A stretch of 24,285 nt of DNA from Deinococcus sp. (GTDB lineage Bacteria; Deinococcota; Deinococci; Deinococcales; Deinococcaceae). The notes below the pieces were generated by a model. The model ran no database searches. It saw nothing but the letters and a program-made list of their open reading frames with translations, and was not told where the DNA came from. How positions within the stretch are numbered: position 1 is the stretch's first letter; the number at the start of each line of letters is the position of its first letter. The position numbers and the translations under genes are program-made. The stretch is from NCBI GenBank assembly GCA_025351205.1, contig JANXWI010000019.1, positions 1-24,285 of the forward strand, written 5' to 3'. This document shows positions 8,801 to 14,658 of this stretch, one piece after another.

Positions 8801-9234
8801 AGCTTGTCAATGAAGAGCTAGGTACTCTAGCGAAAGAAATTGCTTCATATGGAAAGCGATTTAAACTGAATGATATAGAGACAGAAGACGGAAACGTAGA
8901 ATTTAAAGCTTTAATAGCGAAAGCTAACTTTATTCCAGCGAGTAAATATAAAAAGCACGTGCAAGGCAACTCTGAGGAAAACCGTCGTAAATTTAGTGCT
9001 AACGGTGGCCCAGGACAATTCTACCATCGGTTTACGGACAGTGACATACAGACGTTAGAGCGTGAAGTGCTTACTACCGGCAATGTAGTTAAAAGAAGCG
9101 GTGGATTCCACGTTTTTTATAAGTTTAGCACGGGAATTGGTTATGCTAACGGTAAAGATACTAAGGGAATGCGTGCAGAAATGACAGACGCTCCTGTACC
9201 CGATGTTCATTCCCATCCACGCGATCTTCCGTAA
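5812..9234 (+). CDS. eCIS-core (DUF4157) polymorphic toxin-like protein, 1140 aa
   Basis: DUF4157 proteins are associated with extracellular contractile injection systems and polymorphic toxins; this one is probably a delivered effector. Residues 1-295 are Gln/Arg-rich with recurring LQRQ and VQRVAD. Residues 301-373 are DUF4157: LRRALELELNHDLSRVRLHD, FTTGQDVFF and the zincin-like HEVKH (366-370). An SH3b domain spans about 448-515. A LysM-like stretch ends in IWIPG (579-583). A glycine/alanine-rich hydrophobic helical segment spans about 764-900. The last 240 residues, from AT-rich DNA, form a variable C-terminal domain ending VHSHPRDLP, which I take as the toxin. Its fold is not recognised; a small nuclease is one guess. 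GTG 5812 is chosen because GGAGG sits 8 nt upstream; GTG 5797 is the alternative. No eCIS structural genes are in the window. The domain calls are good; the toxin role is inference. Confidence 0.85.
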   Translation: MEYKSKSKRSRQAGDLLLRVNRQGLTAQRSLGPDLSVRHAPLLSRPQVSPRQLHLQRSEKQLSDFTVSPVTAQRQALAPMFEGLQLQRDVLSLKGPDSHRQSLQRQIENHQVSLGAPGLHAGQYEAAVQRVADLQTPAAPLTQRPSTPAQWTQGGLWEVQRVADAGKPGQTVSLREQEQSQHLGLLRTVGTQLGQGFRSDTGPAVQRYAEYGAALAPFQRLGTGTGRAVVTTALMQVPVSQRQALQRAIDDTIQRQQAQESQDRAIIGLHSLQRQLYHLDAQGEQPVMEQIQARRGAGNPIPTALRRALELELNHDLSRVRLHDDAEADMLAKKVNAVAFTTGQDVFFRAGTFNPNTRTGVELIAHEVKHTKQQAQGTARPGIDGDAGQEHDARSFGSQFAAKVDLDALVGQAVSRAIKSSPNAALHTQSVQRVPARAPSKSKKPAVKSISINRRGGVLNDLNLYGSPGTNAKLIVTLRAGSTFFVKEEVEGGWYRISSGSVSGFVNLEHVKLAPDNDAVLHKIAKREPAITIAREYNKSDIDTRTYVNILHHINPKAIPNPSTNKNWQDAMTLENLWIWIPGRSFAEKLRSVVKSGKLSDVMFDSVKEGATAVVKATIGQLPGGPAVLATLQKIGGSGEQVLGNPGKFVRHFGEAVSQGFGKFQADLPRSLEKSVVSLFTGTMTEISPPKIWDATGILHVGLQMVGGTPEQLEARLIRDVPGGMTAINASSGAKNALNEIQTNGFAATAINYYKSDGPALTEMIIGGVKSYVLNTVVKEGLKTLMSMFIPGAGIIQAAIKLYETIRFVWDKFAELSKTAEAITDSLAAIAAGAIGPAATKISASLEGMLGLGVNFLARIAHLDGIAAKVRALFDKVKAPIQKAINQVILKFKRLVDSKNAKPIKKATTTNNKTYIIRRKFVMNNIIHTLVLQRRKNKTATLEMHSREDILSAKISRRLESLKGDKTKIPEIQTLQHFYQRALEIESMSAKDADMQELVNEELGTLAKEIASYGKRFKLNDIETEDGNVEFKALIAKANFIPASKYKKHVQGNSEENRRKFSANGGPGQFYHRFTDSDIQTLEREVLTTGNVVKRSGGFHVFYKFSTGIGYANGKDTKGMRAEMTDAPVPDVHSHPRDLP

Positions 9235-9238
9235 TTTT

Positions 9239-9247
9239 AAGGAGGTG
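9239..9247 (+). promoter_or_regulatory. Strong ribosome-binding site of the candidate immunity gene
   Basis: AAGGAGGTG is a near-perfect anti-16S match, five bases before ATG 9253. It lies in the 18-bp gap after the toxin stop, implying one mRNA and efficient separate translation. Confidence 0.85.
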
Positions 9248-9252
9248 AAACT

Positions 9253-9669
9253 ATGGCGTCATATGGCTTCGAAATAGAAGATTTGGCATCGTTAAAGTTG
9301 CCCTCAGGTTGGACCGTCGTCAAAAACTACTTTTCGATCAAAGAGCCGATCGTACAGGATGGCGAAATCACCAACGGTTTATACTTTGGAGAAGATTTGC
9401 TGGCACTTAATTTTCAAAGACCCACGATGGATTACACAACGGGTGAATACTGTCAATCGGATTATTACCTCTGGCTGGGCTGGTTTCCTGAGTTTTCCCC
9501 AGAGGGTCGATATGTGCTCACAGCGGTATGCGGTGATGAACATATCGGCAGGTACGAGTCAAAAGATGGATCTGCCACAGCGCTCGTATTGCAGAGCTGG
9601 ATACAGGTCATGTATAACAGTGAAATTAGATTATCTTCTCTTCAAGTGGCTCAAAACCTCGTCGGATAA
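9253..9669 (+). CDS. Candidate immunity protein, 138 aa (family not recognised)
   Basis: The product begins MASYGFEIEDLASLKLPSGW and has no signal peptide or membrane segment. It is acidic and aromatic-rich in the middle (SDYYLWLGWFPEFSPEGRY), followed by AVCGDEHIGRYESKDG and a C-terminal helix (VLQSWIQVMYNSEIRLSSL). This looks like a small alpha/beta cytoplasmic protein. I cannot place it in a named family. It starts 18 bp after the toxin stop behind an excellent ribosome-binding site and shares the AT-rich composition of the toxin C-terminal coding region. That position, size and composition are typical of a cognate immunity protein that neutralises the toxin domain. The role is inferred from context alone. 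An overlapping frame at 9359-9676 is a shadow. Confidence 0.7.
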   Translation: MASYGFEIEDLASLKLPSGWTVVKNYFSIKEPIVQDGEITNGLYFGEDLLALNFQRPTMDYTTGEYCQSDYYLWLGWFPEFSPEGRYVLTAVCGDEHIGRYESKDGSATALVLQSWIQVMYNSEIRLSSLQVAQNLVG

Positions 9670-9853
9670 TATTTAGTTTGATAGAAAGCGAACAAAAATG
9701 CTAAACACATTTGAACTTTGGCATGTATACAGACAGAGAACAAAGTTGGTCTAGCGCCTATGGCACATGTTTCAAGTTTCAGTCGTGCCGGGATATCTGG
9801 GCCTGAATTTGCTGGAGAGCCGAGTAGAAAGGCATTAGCCCGAAGCCCATTCC
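9670..9853. other. AT-rich right end of the island
   Basis: No supported island gene lies here, and no promoter or integrase remnant is obvious. The last 19 bases (9835-9853) serve as the substitute 3' coding end and stop of the leftward phosphoesterase. Confidence 0.5.
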
Positions 9854-10545
9854 CCGGCCCACCATTCGGTATGTGGCATTTTCCGGTCAAGAATACCCGC
9901 CTGTACGGTGTTCACGTCGTAGGCGATACGCCGAAACTGAACACGGTCTCCATCCAGAATCAGATACTCAGCGCGGCTGATGTTCACGTACCTGTCGCCG
10001 CGTTTCTCGTAGGCCAGCCCCACCGAGCCGGGGTTGAGCAGCCGCCAGCCGTCCAGACTGCGGAGCAGCGGCGAGTGCGTGTGCCCGCCGACCCAGATGG
10101 CCTGCTGACCGAACTTCGCTCTCAACCCGGCCAGCCGCTCCTCCGCTGTGGTGGCCCCGATGCTCTCGCGGCAGCTCTCCGGCGAGCCGTGGAAGGCCAG
10201 CAGGCCGGGAAGTTCCACCGTGTCCCGGTAGCCTCGCAGATGTTCCAGCTCGGCGGCGGTCAACTGCTCGCGGCCCCACTTGTCCAGATCGTAGATTTCC
10301 TGGTCGTCCGGAAAGCCGCGTGGCTCGAAGGGCCGGGGATTCAGCATGTCTTCGTCGGCGTTGCCTAGCACCACCGGGCACCCGAGGCTCGCCAGAAGTT
10401 GAATGCACTCACGCGGCCAGGCCCCCATCGCGGCCACGTCACCCAGGCACAGCAGCGCGTCGGGCGACTGCCCACGAATGTCGTTCAGCGTCGCCTCGAA
10501 GGCGGGCAGGTTGCCGTGAATGTCCCCGAAGACCGCGAGGCGCAC
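9835..10545 (-). CDS. Calcineurin-like metallophosphoesterase (YfcE/DR1281-like class)
   Basis: This is a 236-residue two-metal phosphoesterase, predicted to be cytoplasmic. The metal-binding motifs occur in order: GDIHGN (D8, H10, N12), GDVA (D36), GNAD (N62), FHGSP, GGHTHSP, and NPGSVG at the end of the core fold. Family members hydrolyse phosphodiesters or phosphomonoesters; the substrate here is unknown. The start is GTG 10545, 4 bp after the stop of the ABC ATPase gene, so the two are probably cotranscribed. The C-terminal tail beyond the core (from about residue 208) is the segment duplicated at 5501-5590. Its last few codons may have been supplied by the island. The protein remains complete, which suggests the insertion is neutral for it. 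Confidence 0.9.
   Translation of the reverse strand: MRLAVFGDIHGNLPAFEATLNDIRGQSPDALLCLGDVAAMGAWPRECIQLLASLGCPVVLGNADEDMLNPRPFEPRGFPDDQEIYDLDKWGREQLTAAELEHLRGYRDTVELPGLLAFHGSPESCRESIGATTAEERLAGLRAKFGQQAIWVGGHTHSPLLRSLDGWRLLNPGSVGLAYEKRGDRYVNISRAEYLILDGDRVQFRRIAYDVNTVQAGILDRKMPHTEWWAGEWASG
9854..9924. repeat. 71-bp perfect direct repeat, right copy
   Basis: It is identical to 5520-5590 and lies inside the intact phosphoesterase gene, encoding the residues from AYDVNTVQAG to TEWWAG. To the right of 9924 the gene continues, whereas the left copy is followed by unrelated DNA. Confidence 0.95.
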
Positions 10546-10549
10546 CCAT

Positions 10550-12157
10550 CTACTCGGTGGCTGCCGGGTAAACCCTGTCAGGCGCGGCAGGTTCGCCCGT
10601 GGCCGACCCGCTCATCCCGCCGCTGCCGGTCATCATCAGGCCCAGTTGCGTCTCGGTGGCGTCCTTCGCCAGCACCTCACCCGCGATGTGGCCCTCGTAC
10701 ATCACCAGGATGCGGTCTGCCAGGTTCATCACCTCGCCCAGATCGGCGGAAATGAGCAGCACCGCCAGCCCGGCGTCGCGGGCCTTGACGATCTGAGAGT
10801 GAATGAACTCGATGGCCCCGATGTCCACCCCGCGCGTCGGCTGGCTGGCAATCAGAATCTTCGGGTCCTTGCGCATCTCGCGGGCCACGATGATTTTCTG
10901 CGCGTTGCCGCCCGAATAGCTGCCTGCACGCAGACTGGCACTCCGGGGCCGCACGTCGAAGGTTTCCGAGAGTTCACGGGCGTTGGCCTCGATCTTGCTC
11001 AGGTCGAGAAATCCGAGTGTTCCGGCAAACGGCGCGCGGTCCTGCTCGCCCAGAATGAAATTCTCGGCAGTGGTCATGTCGAGCACCAGCCCGCGCTCAT
11101 TGCGGTCTTCCGGCACATGAGCAACGCCCGCCAGTCCCACCGCCTTCGCGCCGTGCGCCTGCTGGCCCAGGTAGCTGATCTGGCCGGTGTAGGGGTGCAG
11201 CCCGGTGATGGCCTCCACCAGTTCGCTCTGCCCGTTGCCTTCCACGCCCGCGATGCCCACGATCTCGCCCGCCCGCACCTGAAAGCTGACGCCCTGCACG
11301 GCGGGCTTGCCGTGCGTGCCGCCCACCGTCACCTCACGTACGTCCAGCGCCACGGCTGCCGGGTGAGCCTCGCCCTTGTCCACCCGCATCACCACGTCGC
11401 GGCCCACCATCATGCGGGCCAGAATCTCGGTGGTGGCCCCCTGGGTCGGGATGGTGCCGATCATCCTGCCGTCTCTGATGACGCTGATCTCGTCGCTGAT
11501 GTGCAGCACCTCGTGCAGCTTGTGCGAGATGAACACCACGCTGTTGCCCGACTTGGCGTAGTTGTTTTTCAGAAAGTCGAACAGCTCGTCGGTCTCGCTG
11601 GGCGTGAGTACCGCCGTCGGCTCGTCCAGAATCAGGATGCGCGCGCCTCGGTACAGCGTTTTCAGAATCTCGACCTTCTGCTGGAGGCCCAGCGCGAGGT
11701 CTTCAATTTTCGCGTCGGGATTCAGGTCGAAGCCGAACTGTTCGATCAGCTCGGCCACCCGGCGGCGCGCCCTGGCAAAGTCGATGCTCGCGCCCTGCAT
11801 CGGCTCGGACCCCAGAATCACGTTCTCGGTCACGGTCAGCGGCTCGACCAGCATGAAGTGCTGATGCACCATCCCGATGCCCAGCGCGATGGCGTCCTTG
11901 GGGTCGTGCAGCGTCACGCCGGTTCCGTCCACCAGAATCTCGCCGCTGGTCGGCGGCTGCATGCCGTACAGAATCTTCATCAGCGTTGATTTGCCCGCGC
12001 CGTTTTCGCCGCACAGCGCGTGGACGCTGCCCCACTTCACGGTCATGGAGATGTTGTCGTTGGCGAGCACCAGTGGAAAACGTTTGGAAATGCCGCGCAG
12101 CTCGATGGCGTTGGCAGAGTGGCGCTGGGCGGGCTTGGCGAGTGAAGCCTGGGTCAT
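10550..12157 (-). CDS. ABC transporter ATP-binding protein, nucleoside/simple-sugar type (two ABC domains)
   Basis: This 535-residue cytoplasmic protein powers uptake through a membrane permease pair, most likely of the BMP-dependent nucleoside class (YufO/NupO-like) or the related ribose class. Domain 1: Walker A GENGAGKST (50-58), LALGLQQKVEI signature (from 154), Walker B ILILDEPT (174-181), then the SHKLHEV switch region. Domain 2: degenerate Walker A GVEGNGQSE (304-312), signature SGGNA (415-419), and Walker B ILIASQPTRGVD with Gln439 where Glu is usual. The asymmetric second site is normal for this family. The start at ATG 12157 is supported by TAAACT six bases upstream. Oddly, the next gene is a phosphoesterase and no permease or binding protein is in the window. 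The flanking nucleosidase gene mtnN makes a nucleoside substrate plausible. Confidence 0.93.
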   Translation of the reverse strand: MTQASLAKPAQRHSANAIELRGISKRFPLVLANDNISMTVKWGSVHALCGENGAGKSTLMKILYGMQPPTSGEILVDGTGVTLHDPKDAIALGIGMVHQHFMLVEPLTVTENVILGSEPMQGASIDFARARRRVAELIEQFGFDLNPDAKIEDLALGLQQKVEILKTLYRGARILILDEPTAVLTPSETDELFDFLKNNYAKSGNSVVFISHKLHEVLHISDEISVIRDGRMIGTIPTQGATTEILARMMVGRDVVMRVDKGEAHPAAVALDVREVTVGGTHGKPAVQGVSFQVRAGEIVGIAGVEGNGQSELVEAITGLHPYTGQISYLGQQAHGAKAVGLAGVAHVPEDRNERGLVLDMTTAENFILGEQDRAPFAGTLGFLDLSKIEANARELSETFDVRPRSASLRAGSYSGGNAQKIIVAREMRKDPKILIASQPTRGVDIGAIEFIHSQIVKARDAGLAVLLISADLGEVMNLADRILVMYEGHIAGEVLAKDATETQLGLMMTGSGGMSGSATGEPAAPDRVYPAATE

Positions 12158-12163
12158 GGCTCC

Positions 12164-12169
12164 AGTTTA
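12164..12169 (-). promoter_or_regulatory. -10 box for leaderless start of the ABC ATPase
   Basis: TAAACT on the minus strand is 6 nt before the ATG. ATGACA (12194-12189) is a -35-like hexamer at a long 19-bp spacing. GGAG overlaps the spacer but is too close to the start to act as a normal Shine-Dalgarno. Confidence 0.6.
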
Positions 12170-12224
12170 AGGCTTACGGCGCGTGGCCTGTCATGTGTCG
12201 GCTGGCGGTCTGCGCGGCAGGACA

Positions 12225-12950
12225 TCAGGACGGTTCGGCCAGCCGTTCACCTTCTGGCCGTCCGGCGGCCATGCGCCTGGTCATGCCGCGCACCACCTGT
12301 GCGCTGTGCCGGGCCACAACCGGCATGAATTCCTTGTAGTCCACCTTGGCCCCGCCGTCTGCGGTGTCCGACACGCTGCGCACGATCACGAAGGGCACGC
12401 CATGCCTGCTGCACACCTGGGCCACCGCCGCGCCTTCCATCTCGGCGCAGGCGGCCCCGAAATGTTGCCACAGCCACACGACCTTTTCTGGCGAGGCCAC
12501 GAACATGTCGCCGCTCACCACCCGGCCTCCGGTCACGTTCACGCCCTGTATCTCGTGCGCCGCCTCCAGCGCCAGCGCCTGCAAGCGTTCGTCGGCGGGC
12601 CAGCTCAGCGTCTCGCCGGGAATCTCGCCCAGCCTGTAGCCCAGGGCCGTCACGTCCACGTCGTGCTGCACGCAGTCGCTCGACACCACGATGTCGCCCA
12701 CCCTGAGTTCCGGGTGAACGCCGCCTGCCACTCCAGTGAACACCACCTGGGTGGCCCCCGCCATCAGCAGATAGGTGCTGGTCATGGCGGCGTTCACCTT
12801 GCCGATGCCGCCCACCGTGATCAGCACGTCCAGACCGTCAAGCTGGCCCGTGTGCAGCGTCACGCCCGGGTACTCGGTCTTCCCGGTGCCCTCCAGACCC
12901 CCCAGCAGCAGCTCCACCTCTTCCTGCATGGCCCCGATGATTCCTAGCAT
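12225..12950 (-). CDS. mtnN: 5'-methylthioadenosine/S-adenosylhomocysteine nucleosidase
   Basis: This enzyme splits adenine from methylthioadenosine, S-adenosylhomocysteine and 5'-deoxyadenosine. In bacteria with the futalosine route it can also act on aminodeoxyfutalosine. The 241-residue protein starts MLGIIGAMQEEVELLLGG, with the catalytic Glu11 of the family. It continues with SGIGKVNAA-like VGGIGKVNAA, FTGVAGG, GDIVVSSDCVQHDVDVTALGY, VSGDMFV, AEMEGAAVAQVC (ribose-binding Glu) and RSVSDTADGG (catalytic Asp). The open frame runs on upstream to 13760 antisense to the C-S lyase gene; that extension is spurious. ATG 12950 has AGGA eight bases upstream and a TAGACT box at 12979-12974. It is divergent from the C-S lyase gene. 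Identity is very sure. Confidence 0.95.
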   Translation of the reverse strand: MLGIIGAMQEEVELLLGGLEGTGKTEYPGVTLHTGQLDGLDVLITVGGIGKVNAAMTSTYLLMAGATQVVFTGVAGGVHPELRVGDIVVSSDCVQHDVDVTALGYRLGEIPGETLSWPADERLQALALEAAHEIQGVNVTGGRVVSGDMFVASPEKVVWLWQHFGAACAEMEGAAVAQVCSRHGVPFVIVRSVSDTADGGAKVDYKEFMPVVARHSAQVVRGMTRRMAAGRPEGERLAEPS

Positions 12951-13004
12951 GATGATCTTCCTGACATCCTCGCAGTCTAGCGGGCCTTCCCCCTGGCGCG
13001 GCGG

Positions 13005-13010
13005 TATCCT
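13005..13010 (+). promoter_or_regulatory. -10 box for leaderless start of the C-S lyase gene
   Basis: TATCCT is 6 nt before the ATG at 13017. No Shine-Dalgarno is present. Confidence 0.6.
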
Positions 13011-13016
13011 GGCGCC

Positions 13017-14174
13017 ATGAGCGCCGAACCCTTCCTCCTGACGCCCGAGGCCCTGCGTCACCCCGACAGCACCAAGTGGCTGAAGTATCCGGAGGGCGTG
13101 CTGCCGCTGTGGGTGGCCGACATGGATTACGGCATCTCGCCTTACATCACAGCGGCGCTGCACGAGAGGCTGCATTCGGGCCTGGGCTACTTCACGTACC
13201 ATCGGCCCGAACCGCAGATGGCCCCGCTGCTCAGGCAGAAACTGGCGACCCAGGGCGTGAGCGACCTGCCGCTGGGCGGAATTCGTACCCTGCCGGGCGT
13301 GGTTCCGGGGCTGTACGCCAGCGTGCTGGGGCTGACCTCGCCGGGCGACGACGTGATCTCGTTTACGCCCATCTACCCGCCGTTCCTGTCGGCCATCGCC
13401 GACCATGGGCGCGGGCTGCGCTCCGCCGACCTGCTGCACCAGGGCGCGGGCTGGCAGATCGACTGGGACGCTCTGGAAGCCGCCGTGACGCCCGCCGCCC
13501 GGTTGCTGATGCTGTGTCACCCGCACAACCCTACCGGGCGGGTCTGGACGCGAAGCGAACTGGAACGGCTGGCCGACTTCGCCGTGCGCCACCGGCTCTG
13601 GGTGGTCAGCGACGAGCTGCACGCCGACCTGAGCTTCGTGGGGCCGCACACGGCCTTCGTGAGCGTGAACCCGGAACTGCGGCAGCGTACCGTGACCCTG
13701 ACCGGGCCGTGCAAGACCTACAACACGGCGGGCCTGGGCATCGGGGCGGTGTTCAGCCACAGCCTGCCGCTGCTGGACCGCCTGAACCGCGCCACGGCGG
13801 GCGTGATGGGGCAGCCCTCGGCACTGAGCATGACCATGTGGCAGGCCGCCCTGGAAGGCGGCGGCGAATGGCTGGAGGCTGTGCTGGAGCAGCTGCGCGC
13901 CAACCGTGATGTGCTGAGCGCGCGGCTGGCAGACGAGTTGCCTTGGGCGCGGTACTCGCCGCCCGAGGCCACCTACCTGGCCCTGCTCGACCTACGCGCC
14001 CACCCGCGCCACGCCGACATCCAGCCGTTTCTGTTGCAAGAGGCGGGCGTGGCCCTGAACGACGGCCTCACCTTCGGGGCGGGCTACCAGGGCTTCGTGC
14101 GCCTGAATTTCGCCACCAGCCCCGACATCCTGAACGAGGCGATTGACCGGATCGTGCAGGCCTGCCGTCTCTGA
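13017..14174 (+). CDS. PatB/MalY-type PLP-dependent C-S lyase (class I/II aminotransferase fold)
   Basis: This 385-residue PLP enzyme most likely cleaves the C-S bond of cystathionine or cysteine conjugates, giving a thiol, pyruvate and ammonia. The PatB/MalY hallmark near the N-terminus is DSTKWLKYPEGVLPLWVADMD. PLP-site residues are N171 in CHPHNPTGR, D199 in VVSDELHADL and the Schiff-base K233 in GPCKTYNTAGL. The C-terminal FVRLNFATS carries the carboxylate-binding arginine. The usual motif around the lysine is S-x-x-K-T/S-F-N; here it is GPCKTYN, which is a modest variation. The gene is divergent from mtnN with 66 bp between starts. Both touch methionine/SAM sulfur recycling (homocysteine supply and SAH/MTA removal), so joint use is plausible but not shown. 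Confidence 0.92.
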   Translation: MSAEPFLLTPEALRHPDSTKWLKYPEGVLPLWVADMDYGISPYITAALHERLHSGLGYFTYHRPEPQMAPLLRQKLATQGVSDLPLGGIRTLPGVVPGLYASVLGLTSPGDDVISFTPIYPPFLSAIADHGRGLRSADLLHQGAGWQIDWDALEAAVTPAARLLMLCHPHNPTGRVWTRSELERLADFAVRHRLWVVSDELHADLSFVGPHTAFVSVNPELRQRTVTLTGPCKTYNTAGLGIGAVFSHSLPLLDRLNRATAGVMGQPSALSMTMWQAALEGGGEWLEAVLEQLRANRDVLSARLADELPWARYSPPEATYLALLDLRAHPRHADIQPFLLQEAGVALNDGLTFGAGYQGFVRLNFATSPDILNEAIDRIVQACRL

Positions 14175-14302
14175 AACGGGCCGCGCATAACCCGGTCTCA
14201 GGCGCGTCGGCCTGGCGTTTCTGCGTGCTGTTTACGACGGCATAACGCCCCCCGTGTCAGGCTGCGTCCAGACACAGCAATCTGGAAGGGGGGAGGCAGA
14301 AC

Positions 14303-14539
14303 ATGCAGAGGCGTCCGCTGGGAGCGGTTTTACAGGCCATGTGTGAAATTATCGAAGACGCCGAGTGTCACCCGCAGCCGGGGCTGATCGGGCGGGAATT
14401 TGTGCGCTTGCGGGCCGAGGCGGTGGCGCTACACGCCTCCTGTTATCCTGGGCCGCCGGACGGCGGAGAGATCGCCACGCTGTGTTCACGGGCCGCCAGA
14501 GCGGGCCTGTATCACCAGTCTTCAGCGGGGCGTGAATAA
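14303..14539 (+). CDS. Small hypothetical protein, 78 aa
   Basis: I recognise no family. The protein begins MQRRPLGAVLQAMCEIIED, has three cysteines (in MCEI, AECHP and HASCYP, with one more near LCSRA), two probable helices and no membrane segment. The gene is believable because GGGAGG (14291-14296) is six bases before the ATG and the codon use is GC-rich like the neighbours. The regular Cys/His content (AECHPQPG, HASCYP) might bind a metal, but there is no clear finger pattern. It lies alone between the C-S lyase gene and the convergent sensor kinase, followed by two hairpins. Confidence 0.6.
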   Translation: MQRRPLGAVLQAMCEIIEDAECHPQPGLIGREFVRLRAEAVALHASCYPGPPDGGEIATLCSRAARAGLYHQSSAGRE

Positions 14540-14547
14540 GTACATCC

Positions 14548-14569
14548 CGGTAAAGCTTTAGCTTTACCG
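14548..14569. terminator. Perfect 9-bp hairpin downstream of the 78-aa gene
   Basis: CGGTAAAGC and GCTTTACCG flank the loop TTTA. There is no long T tract on either side, so termination is only possible, not clear. It is unusually AT-rich for the neighbourhood. Confidence 0.4.
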
Positions 14570-14583
14570 AGTGGAGCGGGCAA

Positions 14584-14616
14584 GCGTCTTCATGGGCGCT
14601 GCTCTCGTCAAGACGC
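14584..14616. terminator. Hairpin downstream of the sensor kinase gene (possible terminator)
   Basis: GCGTCTT (14584-14590) pairs with AAGACGC (14610-14616) across a 19-nt loop. It lies between convergent genes. The T run is weak. Confidence 0.35.
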
Positions 14617-14658
14617 GGAAGCCCAAAATGTTAGCCAGGACGTACTCAGCAAACCGCT

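Larger units (their letters stand above)
5520..9924. mobile_element. Putative integrase-less island inserted at the 3' end of a phosphoesterase gene
   Basis: A segment of about 4.3 kb is bounded by two identical 71-bp direct repeats. It carries a DUF4157 toxin-like gene and a probable immunity gene. The right repeat is part of an intact phosphoesterase gene and the left repeat belongs to a displaced 3' end. Base composition inside becomes strikingly AT-rich toward the right, unlike the flanks. No recombinase, transposase or terminal inverted repeat is visible, so movement would need functions in trans or homologous recombination. The element status is inferred from structure alone. Confidence 0.6.

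Noticed and set aside
5591..9853. Integrase, transposase or terminal inverted repeats for the island
   Set aside because: All six frames and both ends were read and none is visible, so the element status rests on the direct repeats alone.
10520..11989. Long plus-strand open frame of 489 codons
   Set aside because: It lies antisense to the ABC ATPase, whose domains are unmistakable. The translation is His/Gln/Arg-rich, a typical shadow of GC-rich coding DNA.
12951..13760. N-terminal extension of mtnN giving 511 codons
   Set aside because: The extra part is antisense to the C-S lyase gene. Family homology begins at ATG 12950, which has its own ribosome-binding site.
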